A DNA stretch of 64,000 bases from contig NZ_VFYR02000004.1 in assembly GCF_006489205.2 (NCBI RefSeq), positions 394,101-458,100 on the forward strand, written 5' to 3'. This stretch comes from Brevibacterium sp. XM4083. GTDB taxonomy: Bacteria; Actinomycetota; Actinomycetes; Actinomycetales; Brevibacteriaceae. The notes beneath the pieces were generated by a model that was not told the DNA's origin, did not search any database, and saw only the letters and a program-made list of their open reading frames with translations. The translations under genes and the position numbers were made by a program. Positions 7,576 through 15,296 of the stretch are shown here, piece after piece; position 1 is the stretch's first letter, and each line of letters begins with the position of its first letter.

Positions 7576-8888
7576 TGGTCCCGCCGGAGACCACGGCGCC
7601 GACTGCCGGCGGTGCCGACCGCGACCACCGGAGCACCGCCGAGGCGGTGGCTCGGGTGGTCGCGGCGACGTGGCGGATCGAGGCGGCGAAGATCATCGCG
7701 TCCCTGACCCGCCATGTCGGCGATTTCGGGTTCGCCGAGGATCTCGCGCAGGAGGCCGTGGCCGAGGCGCTGAGCCAGTGGCCGGAGGCGGGGATCCCCG
7801 CGAACCCCGCCGGCTGGCTGATGACCGTGGCCAAGCGCCGGGCGATCGACACGTGGCGGCGGCAGGAGCGATTCGCCGAGCGGATCGCCGCCCTCGGAGA
7901 GGGTCTCGAGGACGAGCAGGAGACTGCGGCGACCGCCCTGCCGTGGGATCCCGATGCCATCGACGACGATGTGCTGCGCCTCATCTTCATCTCGTGCCAT
8001 CCCGTGCTCTCCCGGGAGGCGCAGCTCGCGCTCAATCTTCGCGTCGTCGGCGGTCTGACGAGCGAGGAGATCGCCCGGGCATTCCTCCTTCCCGTTCCGA
8101 CGATCCAGCAGCGCATCGTCCGCGCGAAGAAGGCGCTGGCCGCCGCCGAGGTCCCCTTCGAGCTGCCGCCGGCGAACTCCTGGCCGGGCCGCATCACCGG
8201 GGTGCTCGCTGTCCTCTACCTCATGTTCTCCGAGGGCCACGTGGCGACCTCGGGCCCGGACTGGATGAAACCGGCACTGTCGCTCGATGCCCTGCGACTG
8301 ACCCGCATCACCGCGGGGCTCCTGCCGCGGGAGGCCGAGGTCCACGGACTCGTCGCCCTCATGGCGCTGACGGCCGCGCGCTTCCCCGCCCGGCTCGGCC
8401 CCGACCGCGAACCCGTCCTCCTGGCCGACCAGGACCGCACGCGCTGGGATCGGTCGCTCATCCGCCTCGGCGAGGCCTCGCTGACGACGGCCCTGGCCCT
8501 GCGCGAGTCCCGCGGGACGTACACGCTGCAGGCGGAGATCGCCGCCGTCCATGCGCGAGCGCGGACGCTCGCGGACACGGACTGGGAGCGCATCGCCGCC
8601 CTCTACGGCGACCTCGAGCTGGCCGCCCCCTCGGCGATCACGACGCTCAACCGGGCGATCGCCCTCGCTGAGGCCCACGGCCCCGAGGCGGGGCTCGAGT
8701 ACATCGCCGACCGAGGCGTGACCGCGGCGCTGCCGAGGTTCCACCATGTGCCGAGCGTGCGCGGTGAGCTCCTCGCCCGGGCCGGACGGAGCGCCGAGGC
8801 GGTGGCCGAGTTCGAGCGGGCCGCCGCGCTGGCGACGAACGACCGGGAGCGGGAGGTGCTGCTGGCGAAGGCGCGCCGGCTGCAGTGA
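7575..8888 (+). CDS. ECF42-type RNA polymerase sigma factor with TPR-like C-terminus
   Basis: This 437-residue sigma factor has region 2 (about residues 35-105, including FAEDLAQEAVAEAL and NPAGWLMTVAKRRAID), region 4 (about 140-190, with LTSEEIARAFLLPVPTIQQRI) and a roughly 230-residue C-terminal extension rich in paired helices. The extension resembles the TPR-like tail of ECF42 sigma factors and is needed for their activity in the studied cases. No anti-sigma gene is adjacent, as is usual for this group. The start was chosen at the TGATG junction with the DGPF gene. Its own operon carries a matching promoter at 7061. Confidence 0.9.
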   Translation: MVPPETTAPTAGGADRDHRSTAEAVARVVAATWRIEAAKIIASLTRHVGDFGFAEDLAQEAVAEALSQWPEAGIPANPAGWLMTVAKRRAIDTWRRQERFAERIAALGEGLEDEQETAATALPWDPDAIDDDVLRLIFISCHPVLSREAQLALNLRVVGGLTSEEIARAFLLPVPTIQQRIVRAKKALAAAEVPFELPPANSWPGRITGVLAVLYLMFSEGHVATSGPDWMKPALSLDALRLTRITAGLLPREAEVHGLVALMALTAARFPARLGPDREPVLLADQDRTRWDRSLIRLGEASLTTALALRESRGTYTLQAEIAAVHARARTLADTDWERIAALYGDLELAAPSAITTLNRAIALAEAHGPEAGLEYIADRGVTAALPRFHHVPSVRGELLARAGRSAEAVAEFERAAALATNDREREVLLAKARRLQ

Positions 8889-8909
8889 TCGACCTCGCAC
8901 GCGCTCATT

Positions 8910-8939
8910 TTGTCCGCAGCCCGCGCTCTCGCCTAGACT
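8910..8939 (+). promoter_or_regulatory. Promoter of SRP RNA
   Basis: TTGTCC (8910-8915), an 18-bp spacer and TAGACT (8934-8939) form a sigma-A-like promoter that ends about 7 nt before the SRP RNA stem. Confidence 0.7.
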
Positions 8940-8940
8940 G

Positions 8941-9040
8941 GTCGGTGGCTCCCCGTGCGGCGTCATCTTGTGAACTCCCCCAGGGCCGGAAGGCAGCAAG
9001 GGTAAGCGAGCTCTGGCGGGTGCACGGGGAGTCCTTCTTC
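8941..9040 (+). ncRNA. ffs: Small signal recognition particle RNA (4.5S type)
   Basis: The conserved SRP domain IV core is unmistakable: CAGGGCCGGAAGGCAGCAAG at 8981-9000, followed by GGTAAGCGAGCTCTGGCGGG. The outer arms GGCTCCCCGTGC (8947-8958) and GCACGGGGAGTCC (9022-9034) pair to close a hairpin of about 88-95 nt. A pyrimidine-rich CCTTCTTCCTT follows as a terminator-like tail. The RNA partners Ffh to target membrane proteins. The exact ends are estimated. Confidence 0.95.
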
Positions 9041-9221
9041 CTTCGCGGCTTTCCAGTCACATCACGATTCCACAACTCCCTGACGCACCGATTCCCCAGG
9101 TGAGAGGCGTTGACCGGAATTCCACGCGCGCTTTGTCACGCATTCTCAATACTTTCGTGATTTCGCATCAATAGCATTGATTCCGCTCCCCTTCTCTGTC
9201 TTCCGAACGAGGTTCCCTGTT

Positions 9222-10688
9222 TTGTCACGCACGAAGATCTCCGGGGCGATCGCCGCCGTCTCCGCTCTGGCCCTCCTCGCCGCCTGCACCCCGTCGAGCT
9301 CCGATCCCAAGGACACCCGTGACGACTCGACGTCCGCCGAGGTCTCCCCCGCACCCGAGTTCCGCATCGGCACCGTCGCCGACAGCGCTGCCTCCGAGGC
9401 GGAGGACTCCGCCGAGGCGAGCGCCTCCCCGACCGCGACCGGCGGTTCCGTCGGCGAGACCGTGCAGACCGGTGCCGACATCGACGTCGACCCCGGCAAG
9501 CGCCTCGTCCTCAGCGTCGACGGCGCGGTGCTCAAGGACGTCACCCTCGTCGATCCCGACCACCCGAGGATCGCCGTCGATCCCGGCACGTTCGTCGACG
9601 CCGCCGGCACGGAACTCGAGAGCGACGGCGACCCGACCGCCGGCGGACTCACCTCACCGGAGGACACGGACGCGCCGTCCCCGGCGACCACCTCGGCGCC
9701 GGAGTCGTCGGAGAGCCCGTCGACCACCTCGGCGCCGGATGACGCCGACACCGTGACGGCACCGGACAGCGCGGCGGGGTGGACCTCGGACTTCGATCTC
9801 GTCGCCGACAGCACATACGAGGTGAGCGCGACGGCGACGACGCCCGACGGCAAGGACCACGACTTCGAGGCCACGGCCACGGTCGCCGCGGCCGACGGTG
9901 AGCCGATGACGATGCGCACCGTGCTCTCCGACGATCAGACCGTCGGGGTCGCAGCGCCCATCGTCCTCACCTTCGGGTCGACGGTCGCGAAGGAGTACCG
10001 GGACGATGTCGAGCATCGGCTCTCCGTCGACGTCACCGACGAGGACGGGAAGAAGCGCGAGGTCGAAGGGTCGTGGGCGTGGCTGCCGAACGATCCGGAG
10101 TCGCGTCTCCACTTCCGGCCGAAGGAGTACTGGCCCGCGTACTCGAAGGTCTCCGTCGACGCGCCGGTGAAGAACGTGCCGATGGCCGATGGCCGCGTCG
10201 GCGCCAACGATCTCACCCTGGATTTCGAGATCGGCCGTGAGCAGGTCACCGAGGCGAGCGCGAAGACCCACCGGATGACGGTCACCCGCGACGGCAAGGA
10301 GGTCATGGACTTCCCGACGTCGCTCGGCTCGGCGAAGGCGCCGTCGTACAACGGCACGCATGTCGTCATGTCGAAGCACGCGAACTACACGATGACCTCG
10401 GCGCGGTGGGGCTACACGACCCCGGTGCAGTGGGCAGTGCGGATCCACAACAACGGCGAGTTCGTCCATGCCGCCCCGTGGTCGGCCGGCGTCCAGGGGT
10501 CGCAGAACGTCTCCCACGGGTGCATCAACTTGACGACGCAGCGGGCGAAGGAGTACTACGACTCCGCGATCTACGGGGATCCGGTCATCATCAAGGACTC
10601 CTCGGTCGACCTGTCGACCGAGGACAGCGACATCTCGGACTGGGTGTACTCCTGGGACGAATGGAAGAAGCTGAGCGCGCTGAGCTGA
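9222..10688 (+). CDS. L,D-transpeptidase lipoprotein (Ig-like plus YkuD)
   Basis: This enzyme of about 488 residues makes 3-3 cross-links in peptidoglycan outside the membrane. I place the start at TTG 9222, because ACGAGG lies about 10 nt upstream and the product then opens with a compact signal ending in the lipobox LLAAC (Cys at about residue 22). An ATG at 9177 would add 15 residues and has no ribosome-binding site. A Ser/Glu/Thr-rich wall-spanning linker (about 25-190) precedes Ig-like domains and a YkuD domain with SHGCINLT, whose Cys is the nucleophile, and an upstream His in FVHAAPW. The TGA overlaps the next ATG by one base. Confidence 0.9.
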   Translation: MSRTKISGAIAAVSALALLAACTPSSSDPKDTRDDSTSAEVSPAPEFRIGTVADSAASEAEDSAEASASPTATGGSVGETVQTGADIDVDPGKRLVLSVDGAVLKDVTLVDPDHPRIAVDPGTFVDAAGTELESDGDPTAGGLTSPEDTDAPSPATTSAPESSESPSTTSAPDDADTVTAPDSAAGWTSDFDLVADSTYEVSATATTPDGKDHDFEATATVAAADGEPMTMRTVLSDDQTVGVAAPIVLTFGSTVAKEYRDDVEHRLSVDVTDEDGKKREVEGSWAWLPNDPESRLHFRPKEYWPAYSKVSVDAPVKNVPMADGRVGANDLTLDFEIGREQVTEASAKTHRMTVTRDGKEVMDFPTSLGSAKAPSYNGTHVVMSKHANYTMTSARWGYTTPVQWAVRIHNNGEFVHAAPWSAGVQGSQNVSHGCINLTTQRAKEYYDSAIYGDPVIIKDSSVDLSTEDSDISDWVYSWDEWKKLSALS

Positions 10689-11218
10689 TGTCCGACGACA
10701 GCACCGCAGGCCGCGCTTTCCGGATCGAGTTCAGCACCCGTTTCGGCACGATGTGGGCGATGTCGGGGGCTTCGGTCCTCGAGGGCCGGATCGCCGGCTA
10801 CCTGCTCCTCGACTCCTCCGGCGGGGTGACCGCGGCCGAGCTGACCGAGTCCCTCGGCATCAGTGCGGGCACCGTGTCGACGGCGACCCGCCGCCTCGTC
10901 GACTCCGGCTTCGTCCGCCGGGTGCGCCGTCCGGGGACCCGGGCGGACCGGTTCATCATGGACGAGGATGTGTGGGCGGGCTTCCTCGAGCGCGAGTATG
11001 CGTACCTGCGCGCCCAGCGCAGCCTTGCCGCCTCGGCGCTCGAGCGCGTCGCCCCGGGCACGGATGCCCATGCCCGGGTGACGAACATGCACGACTACAT
11101 GTCGTGGCTCATCGACGACGTCGATCTTGCCGCGGCGTGGGAGGAGCACAAGGCCGCGCTCACGCAAGCGCGATCCCCTCGAGCTCGACGAGCTGGCCGG
11201 GCACCGCAAGCCGACTGA
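10688..11218 (+). CDS. GbsR/MarR-family winged-helix regulator
   Basis: This 176-residue protein has a winged HTH around residues 35-80 (LTESLGISAGTVSTATRRLVDSGFVRRV), followed by helices like those of GbsR/PadR-type MarR relatives. It is coupled to the L,D-transpeptidase gene by a TGATG overlap, so the two are probably co-expressed. The last 20 residues (QARSPRARRAGRAPQAD) are Arg-rich and lie in the 59 bp that overlap the convergent RidA-like gene. This tail may therefore reflect loss of an earlier stop codon. The effector and targets are unknown. Confidence 0.75.
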   Translation: MSDDSTAGRAFRIEFSTRFGTMWAMSGASVLEGRIAGYLLLDSSGGVTAAELTESLGISAGTVSTATRRLVDSGFVRRVRRPGTRADRFIMDEDVWAGFLEREYAYLRAQRSLAASALERVAPGTDAHARVTNMHDYMSWLIDDVDLAAAWEEHKAALTQARSPRARRAGRAPQAD

Positions 11219-11555
11219 CCTCGAGCATCGTCGTCGTGGGGGCGACGCCTGCTGCGGCGAGGCGCCCGGCGAGCTCCCCGTAGTGCGGGAAGAGCCCGTC
11301 GATGTCGGTCGTGTGGACGTTGAGCTGCACAAGATCGCTCAACCCCATGCCCGCCGCGGCGAGGACGGCTTCGACATTGTCGAGGCTGAGGCGCAGCTGG
11401 GCGGCGATGTCACCCTCATGCTGGGGTCGGCCCTCGGCGTCCATGGCCGTCTGACCGGAGATGAAGAGGGTGCGGGCGGGGCCGGTGACGAGCTCGCCCT
11501 GGTTGAAGCCGAGCTCGGTCGACCAGGTGACGGGATTGACTGCCGTGCGGTCCAT
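11160..11555 (-). CDS. RidA-family protein lacking the deaminase arginine
   Basis: This 131-residue protein of the YjgF/YER057c/UK114 fold includes FISGQTAMDAEG and EVSRLAVPGQLVELEGIAL. In true RidA enamine deaminases an Arg lies just before the V-E-V-A-R-L block (Arg105 in E. coli). Here the corresponding position is in TTTMLEVSRL, so the Arg is replaced by Thr. It probably belongs to another Rid subgroup with unknown activity. The start at 11555 has AAGGAGGA directly upstream. It overlaps the convergent MarR-like gene by 59 bp. Confidence 0.82.
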   Translation of the reverse strand: MDRTAVNPVTWSTELGFNQGELVTGPARTLFISGQTAMDAEGRPQHEGDIAAQLRLSLDNVEAVLAAAGMGLSDLVQLNVHTTDIDGLFPHYGELAGRLAAAGVAPTTTMLEVSRLAVPGQLVELEGIALA

Positions 11556-11662
11556 CGTTCCTCCTTGAGGTGGGTGTGAGGACGCCGTGGACGACGCCCC
11601 GTCCCTCAAGGCTGTCCGACAATCACGACACCTCCTGTCACGTATTCGCATAGAGTGACGAC

Positions 11663-12736
11663 ATGCGCGCGGACCGCCTCGTCTCCCTCGTCCTCCTGCT
11701 GCGGCAGCGCGGCCGACTGTCGGCGCCGACGCTCGCCCGCGAACTCGAGGTCTCGACGCGCACGGTGCTGCGCGACATCGACGCGCTCTCGGCCGCAGGC
11801 GTGCCCGTCTATGCCGAGCGGGGTCGTCACGGCGGCTTCTCGCTCCTGCCCGGCTTCCGCACCGAGCTCACCGGCCTGCGCCACGATGAGGCGCTCGCGC
11901 TGCTCACCGCCGGACTCCCCCGCGGTGAGGAGCTGTTCGGGCTCGCTCCGGCACTCGGCTCGGGGATGCGCAAACTCGTCGACGCCCTGCCGGAGAGTCA
12001 TCGTTCCCAGGCGACCACGGTGAGCGAGCGGATCCTCATCGACCCCGACATCGACCTTCTCGCCAGGCCCCGCGCATCGGAGGCGGTGTCGGCCGACGTG
12101 CTCGAGTCCGTTCGCCTCGGTGTGCTCCGCGGCCGCAGGCTCCGGCTCCTCTACCGGTCCGCGGGAGGCTCACCCGAGCGCTCACCGAGGTGGCGCATCG
12201 TCGATCCGGTCGGACTCGTCTCCGCGCGGGGTCGGGGGTATCTCCTCGCCCTGGCCGGCGGGGAGGATCGGACGTACCGGCTGTCGCGGATCGAGGCCGC
12301 TGAACTCCTCGCCGAGGCGGCCGACCGCCCCGAGACCGTGGATCTGCCGGCGCTGTGGCGCGAGCGCAGTGAGCGCTTCCGCACGGCCGGTGACACCGTC
12401 GAGGTGACGGTGCGGACGACCGGCGCCGGCGCCGCGGCCCTGCGCGCGACGGCGATCGACATCGATCAGGCGCGGCCGGTCGAGCAGCGGCCTCTCGAGC
12501 AGAGCACGGTCGCAGGCGGTGAACTCGACTACACCGTGACCTTCCAGGATGCCGAGCACGCGATCTGGGCGCTGTGGCAGCTCGGGCCCGATGCCGAGGT
12601 CATCGCCCCGGACGACATCCGGGACCACCTCGGCGATCGGGCCCGAGCGATGGCGGCGCGCTGCCTTACTTCTGCACCTTCTCCACGGCGGCGTCGATCA
12701 TCGGGACGTAGCGCTCGAGCGCCCAGGGGACGGTGA
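11663..12736 (+). CDS. WYL-domain transcriptional regulator
   Basis: This 357-residue regulator of the YafY/DeoR-like class has an N-terminal winged HTH (residues 4-55, with LARELEVSTRTVLRDIDAL), a WYL domain (about 140-210, with LRLLYRS and WRIVDPVGLV) and a WCX C-terminal module (about 225-330). WYL domains sense nucleic acids or small ligands. TAGAGT lies exactly 6 nt before the ATG with no Shine-Dalgarno, suggesting a leaderless mRNA. It is divergent from the RidA-like gene. The last 25 residues (SAPSPRRRRSSGRSARAPRGR) are encoded in the 71 bp overlapping the convergent lipoprotein gene and are probably not conserved. Confidence 0.85.
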   Translation: MRADRLVSLVLLLRQRGRLSAPTLARELEVSTRTVLRDIDALSAAGVPVYAERGRHGGFSLLPGFRTELTGLRHDEALALLTAGLPRGEELFGLAPALGSGMRKLVDALPESHRSQATTVSERILIDPDIDLLARPRASEAVSADVLESVRLGVLRGRRLRLLYRSAGGSPERSPRWRIVDPVGLVSARGRGYLLALAGGEDRTYRLSRIEAAELLAEAADRPETVDLPALWRERSERFRTAGDTVEVTVRTTGAGAAALRATAIDIDQARPVEQRPLEQSTVAGGELDYTVTFQDAEHAIWALWQLGPDAEVIAPDDIRDHLGDRARAMAARCLTSAPSPRRRRSSGRSARAPRGR

Positions 12737-13694
12737 GCGGGTTGATGATCGAGGACGCGGTGACGAACGACTGGTCCTCCGGGGCGACGACGGCACCGGC
12801 CTTGATCGCGGGGATGTTCGCGTACACGCTCTGCCCCTCGATCTCCTCACGGCTCGCGGGATCCGAGTAGAACGTGAAGATGAGGTCCGAGTTGTTCAGC
12901 TTGTCGGCGTTCTCCAGACCGATGAGTGCGGAATCGGTGCCCGGCGCATCGAAGTCGGCGCGCAGCTCCTCGGCGACGGGATCGGGCGTGAGACCGAGCG
13001 CCGAGACCATGGCCACGCGCTGCTCCTGCGGGTAGAAGACGCCGAGCGTGCCGGGGCCGTCGTTGTAGATGAAGGAGAACGTGAGGTCCTTGTACTCGTC
13101 GCGCTTGGCGCTGTCGAGCTGGCTCTGCACGTCCTCGACGAGCTGCTGCGACTCCTCCTCCTGCCCGAGCGCCTTGCCGATCGTCGTGATCTGGTCATCC
13201 CATTCGATCGTCCACGGTTGCTCGGGGTACGCGACGGTCGGGGCGATCGCGTCGAGCTGCTCGTACTGGTCGGCGGTGATGCCCGACCACGGGGCGAGGA
13301 TGACGTCGGGTTCGAGCGAGGCGATCTTCTCGACGTCGAGTTCGGTCGCGCCCTGGAACTGTTCGGGCAGTTCGTCACCGCGCTCCTGGACGGCTTCGTA
13401 GATCCACGGCATGTAGCCGGTGTCATCGCTGCCCCACGCGTACTCCTCCATGCCGACCGGCGTCTTGCCGAGGGCGATCGCGGTCTCCGTCGAGCCCTGT
13501 CCGAGCGTGACGACGCGCTGCGGCTCCTCCTCGATGACGGCTTGGCCGAGTGCGTGTTCGATCGTCACCGGGGTGAAGTCCGAGGACGCGGTGGCCTCCG
13601 ACGCCGAGGAGTCTGTGCTGCATGCACTCGCGGTGAACGCGAGTGCGACGATGGTGCCCGCGGCGAGTGCCCGGCGCGCGAATGGAATCGACAT
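12666..13694 (-). CDS. Siderophore ABC transporter substrate-binding lipoprotein
   Basis: This 342-residue extracytoplasmic iron-siderophore-binding lipoprotein of the FepB/FhuD (class III, TroA-like) family has a signal peptide ending in a lipobox (FTASAC, Cys at about residue 25). The N-lobe contains PQRVVTLGQGSTETAIALG and the C-lobe contains IYNDGPGTLGVFYPQ. The start at 13694 was chosen because AAAGGGCAGGG lies upstream. A longer reading frame adds a polar stretch. An iron box at 13743-13761 predicts DtxR/IdeR repression by iron. No permease or ATPase gene is adjacent, so it must use components encoded elsewhere. Confidence 0.88.
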   Translation of the reverse strand: MSIPFARRALAAGTIVALAFTASACSTDSSASEATASSDFTPVTIEHALGQAVIEEEPQRVVTLGQGSTETAIALGKTPVGMEEYAWGSDDTGYMPWIYEAVQERGDELPEQFQGATELDVEKIASLEPDVILAPWSGITADQYEQLDAIAPTVAYPEQPWTIEWDDQITTIGKALGQEEESQQLVEDVQSQLDSAKRDEYKDLTFSFIYNDGPGTLGVFYPQEQRVAMVSALGLTPDPVAEELRADFDAPGTDSALIGLENADKLNNSDLIFTFYSDPASREEIEGQSVYANIPAIKAGAVVAPEDQSFVTASSIINPLTVPWALERYVPMIDAAVEKVQK

Positions 13695-13742
13695 CCCTGC
13701 CCTTTCGACAGTGGTGGACCGCGACGCGGTCCGTGTGCTTGA

Positions 13743-13761
13743 CAAGGACAGCCTAACTTAA
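13743..13761 (-). promoter_or_regulatory. Iron box (DtxR/IdeR-type operator)
   Basis: Read on the minus strand, TTAAGTTAGGCTGTCCTTG matches the 19-bp consensus TTAGGTTAGGCTAACCTAA at 14 of 19 positions, including the central GTTAGGCT. It lies about 50 bp before the siderophore-binding lipoprotein start, where iron-loaded DtxR-type repressors act. Confidence 0.75.
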
Positions 13762-13866
13762 GTTTTCAAGAGAATTGAAACCCCGGCCGTCATCGACTCA
13801 GCTTTTTGCCAGCTGACACCCGGATAATCGTGCTCAGCCGTTGCCACAGTCTCTTTCGGAAGGAAC

Positions 13867-13953
13867 ATGGACGACTATCGAAGTCCCGGCTGGGACATCA
13901 CTTCGCACCACACTCGACAACTTCATCCTGCAGAGGCAGGTGGCCGACGATGA
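13867..13953 (+). CDS. 28-residue leader ORF coupled to CNNM gene
   Basis: ATG 13867 follows a strong Shine-Dalgarno (GGAAGGAAC) and opens a 28-codon frame: MDDYRSPGWDITSHHTRQLH and then PAEAGGRR. Its TGA (13951-13953) overlaps the ATG of the first CNNM gene (13950-13952) in the ATGA arrangement used for translational coupling. It uses rarer codons (TAT, CGA, AGT) than its neighbours. The CNNM start has only a weak site of its own, so the leader may set its translation, possibly in response to Mg2+ or amino-acid supply. No homologue is recognised. Confidence 0.6.
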   Translation: MDDYRSPGWDITSHHTRQLHPAEAGGRR

Positions 13954-15296
13954 CCTGGCTGCTCTCTCTGCTCATCGGCCTCATCGTCGTTCTCCTCATC
14001 ACGGTGGCCACCGGCTACTTCGTGGCCCAGGAGTTCGCCTACATGGCCGTCGACCGCTCCCGCCTCGCGGCCAGATCCGCTGGAGGCGATCGCGCCGCTG
14101 ATCGCGCGCTGGGCATCACTCGCCGCACCTCCTTCATGCTCTCGGGCGCACAGCTCGGCATCACCGTGACGGGTCTGCTCGTCGGCTACGTCGCCGAGCC
14201 GCTCATCGGCACCGCTGTCGGCGAGGCCCTCGGCGGCACCCCGATCCCGACCGGCACCGGCGTCCTCATCGGCACCGTGCTCGCGCTCGTCGTCTCGACG
14301 ATCATCCAGATGCTCTTCGGCGAGCTCTTCCCGAAGAACCTTGCGATCGCCCGCCCCGAAGCCCTGGCGCTGTGGCTGGCCCGCTCGACCTCGATCTATC
14401 TGGCGATCTTCGGGTGGCTCATCAAGATCTTCGACGCCTCCTCGAACGCCCTGCTCAAGGTGCTCGGGATCGAACCCGTCCACGACGTCGATCACGCCGT
14501 CAACCGGCGCGACCTCAAGCACATCGTGGCGGAGTCGCGGGAGAGCGGCGACCTCGTCGACGAGGACTCCCTCGTCCTCGACCGCATCCTCGACTTCCCG
14601 CAGCAGACCGTCGACCATGCGGTCGTGCCCCGCTCCCGTGTCGACGTCATCGACGAGGGCACCCCGCTGCGCGAGATCCGTGCGCTCATGCAGACCGGGC
14701 ACTCCCGCTATCCGGTGCTCTCCGACGAGGACGAGGTGATCGGCACGATCGACCTCCTCGACGTCATCGCCGCCGACCCGGACGACGCGGACCTCGCGTC
14801 GCTGATGAAGGATCCCGTGTTCGTGCCCGAGTCGCTGCCGCTGCCCGACGCCGTCCGGGTGCTCACCGACAACCACGCCCAGATGGCGTGCGTCGTCGAC
14901 GAGTTCGGCGGCTTCGCCGGCGTCATCACGATGGAGGACCTCGGCGAGGAGATCGTCGGCGACATCGTCGATGAGCACGACGCCGTCGTCGAGGAGATCG
15001 TCGAGATCGTGCCCGGCCGCTGGTCGGCGCCCGGCGTCATCCCGCTCGACGAGGTGGAACGGGCCCTGCAGCGCGAGCTGCCGGAGACGAGTGCGCAGAC
15101 CCTGTCCGGTCTCGTCGTCGAACATGCCAAGGGCTTCCCGGAGGTCGGAGACCGCTTCGAGATCCCCCTGCCGATCGATCCCGGTGATCTCGCCGGTGCC
15201 GAACCCCCGGTCGCCGAGGTGCTCGCCGCCGAAGTCGTGGAGGTCGATTCGCACGTGCCCTCCCGCCTGACCGTGACCATCGAGGAGGCGTCATGA
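13950..15296 (+). CDS. CNNM/CorC-type membrane transporter with CBS and CorC domains
   Basis: This 448-residue protein has an N-terminal DUF21/CNNM domain with about three to four membrane segments (residues 1-180), two CBS motifs (about 210-335, with VVPRSRVDVIDEGTPLREIRALM and a later MEDLGEEIVGDI) and a C-terminal CorC_HlyC domain (about 350-430). The family is implicated in Mg2+/Co2+ efflux (MpfA, CorC), not haemolysis. The start at ATG 13950 overlaps the stop of a 28-codon leader ORF. The 3' end overlaps the second CNNM gene by 4 bp, so both subunits are probably made together and may form a heterodimer. Confidence 0.9.
   Translation: MTWLLSLLIGLIVVLLITVATGYFVAQEFAYMAVDRSRLAARSAGGDRAADRALGITRRTSFMLSGAQLGITVTGLLVGYVAEPLIGTAVGEALGGTPIPTGTGVLIGTVLALVVSTIIQMLFGELFPKNLAIARPEALALWLARSTSIYLAIFGWLIKIFDASSNALLKVLGIEPVHDVDHAVNRRDLKHIVAESRESGDLVDEDSLVLDRILDFPQQTVDHAVVPRSRVDVIDEGTPLREIRALMQTGHSRYPVLSDEDEVIGTIDLLDVIAADPDDADLASLMKDPVFVPESLPLPDAVRVLTDNHAQMACVVDEFGGFAGVITMEDLGEEIVGDIVDEHDAVVEEIVEIVPGRWSAPGVIPLDEVERALQRELPETSAQTLSGLVVEHAKGFPEVGDRFEIPLPIDPGDLAGAEPPVAEVLAAEVVEVDSHVPSRLTVTIEEAS

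Noticed and set aside
9177..9221. ATG 9177 as start of the L,D-transpeptidase
   Set aside because: No ribosome-binding site is present, and the extra 15 residues spoil an otherwise standard lipoprotein signal. TTG 9222 has ACGAGG at good spacing.
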